Origin: Macrosoma leucophasiata
Taxonomy: Eukaryota; Arthropoda; Insecta; Lepidoptera; Hedylidae
NCBI GenBank assembly: GCA_036365455.1
Contig: JAWQUS010000017.1
Coordinates: forward strand, 2,666,001-2,730,000
DNA length: 64,000 nt
Direction: 5' to 3'
The notes under the pieces are model-generated. The model had not been told where the DNA came from and ran no database searches. It saw only the letters and a program-made list of their open reading frames with translations. Shown piece by piece: positions 63,527 through 64,000 of this stretch; position 1 is the first letter of the stretch; every line of letters starts with the position of its first letter. A program made the position numbers and the translations under genes.

Positions 63527-63810
63527 TAAAAGTAACTTCACGCCTGTAATCTCAGAAGGGGTAGGCAGAGGTAAATGCATGCACTCAAGCATACATGCAA
63601 ACACAAACGATTCGCCGGTTACGTTTTGGCCCATGTAGCAGGTGGGGAGCCTGCTGCCATCTCCGGGTACATTACCAAACTCCGAGGTACTGGGAAACTT
63701 CCAGAAAATAGAAAAATCCCAATAGAACCAGAGGTAAAGGATTTTAAACCGTTATCTTTGATAGCCTCCGATCCGGGAATCGAACCCACCACTAGGCTAC
63801 TAAGGCAGTT
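63527..63810 (-). mobile_element. SINE-B with internal deletion, with target duplication
   Basis: Minus strand: CTGCCTTAGTAGCCTAGTGG joined to GGGTTCGATTCCCGG; the piece between the boxes is lost. AATGTTAA at 63519-63526 and 63811-63818. Confidence 0.88.
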
Positions 63811-63984
63811 AATGTTAAGAAAGGGACGGAAGTATGTGCTTACTGATGGCAAGTATACACTGCAGCGTACAGCCATCTATATAAAAACTAGAGGTGTCCA
63901 TATTGATGCGTTGCCATTTTTATGGCTTCAGCTGATTTGTTTCTATGACAAACTACATTTTATTTTATTAATGTTATGCAAGTT

Positions 63985-64000
63985 ACTAGTGGTAGAGCTC
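63985..64000 (+). repeat. SINE-A 5' end, cut by the window edge
   Basis: ACTAGTGGTAGAGCTC, the family's first bases. Confidence 0.5.

Overview
The window looks like nuclear DNA from an insect, almost certainly a moth or butterfly. Two conserved animal genes with short introns sit in a sea of tRNA-type SINEs, non-LTR retrotransposons, a mariner element and many small inverted-repeat elements. Several of these repeats (the TAGGGTTCCGTA element, the CTAGCGGCCCGCCCCGG element, the SINE tail ending in GGCGTGAAG) are of kinds I associate with Lepidoptera from memory; no search was run. There is no sign of operons, Shine-Dalgarno sites or CRISPR arrays.

Left third (1-25,030). Two host genes lie head to head. 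On the minus strand is the 5' half of Dullard/CTDNEP1, a nuclear-envelope phosphatase. Its exons 1 and 2 (10278-10180, 10097-10031) are too short for ordinary ORF calling and are joined across a 9.7 kb transposon-filled intron to exon 3 (313-123). The rest runs off the left edge. On the plus strand is the complete coding region of the AP-2 clathrin adaptor mu subunit: nine coding exons (12900-22401) that join in phase to 440 residues. It has one GC-AG intron and an intron in the 3' UTR. About 2.6 kb separates the two start codons. The Dullard intron holds two LINEs of one family lying head to head, one of them split by a full-length mariner. The AP-2 mu introns hold a decayed LINE, a 185-bp tandem repeat, SINEs and MITEs.

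Right two thirds (25,030-64,000). No host gene could be identified. This part is layered repeats: about 25 copies or fragments of a poly(A)-ended SINE-like family (SINE-A); about a dozen copies or pieces of a tRNA-type SINE (SINE-B) with target-site duplications; five pieces of a second tRNA-type SINE (SINE-C); three SINEs whose head resembles 5S rRNA; three pieces of a palindromic tRNA-like element; at least ten MITE types, five insertions of which have a readable 8-9 bp target duplication; and a LINE with a long open reverse-transcriptase frame (58304-59977). Two short GC-rich patches on the minus strand (52.6 and 54.0 kb) look like possible first exons of unidentified genes.

The host genes are unrelated in function beyond both acting at membranes: AP-2 mu in endocytosis at the plasma membrane, Dullard at the nuclear envelope/ER. 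The most unusual material is structural: a perfect 185-bp palindrome built from a tRNA-like retroposon with an 11-bp target duplication, a second rearranged copy of it inside a MITE that itself sits in one arm of an old tandem duplication, and the 5S-headed SINEs. SINE-A, -B, -C and -D are labels used only here. Edges of repeats without a target duplication are good to roughly 10-30 bases.
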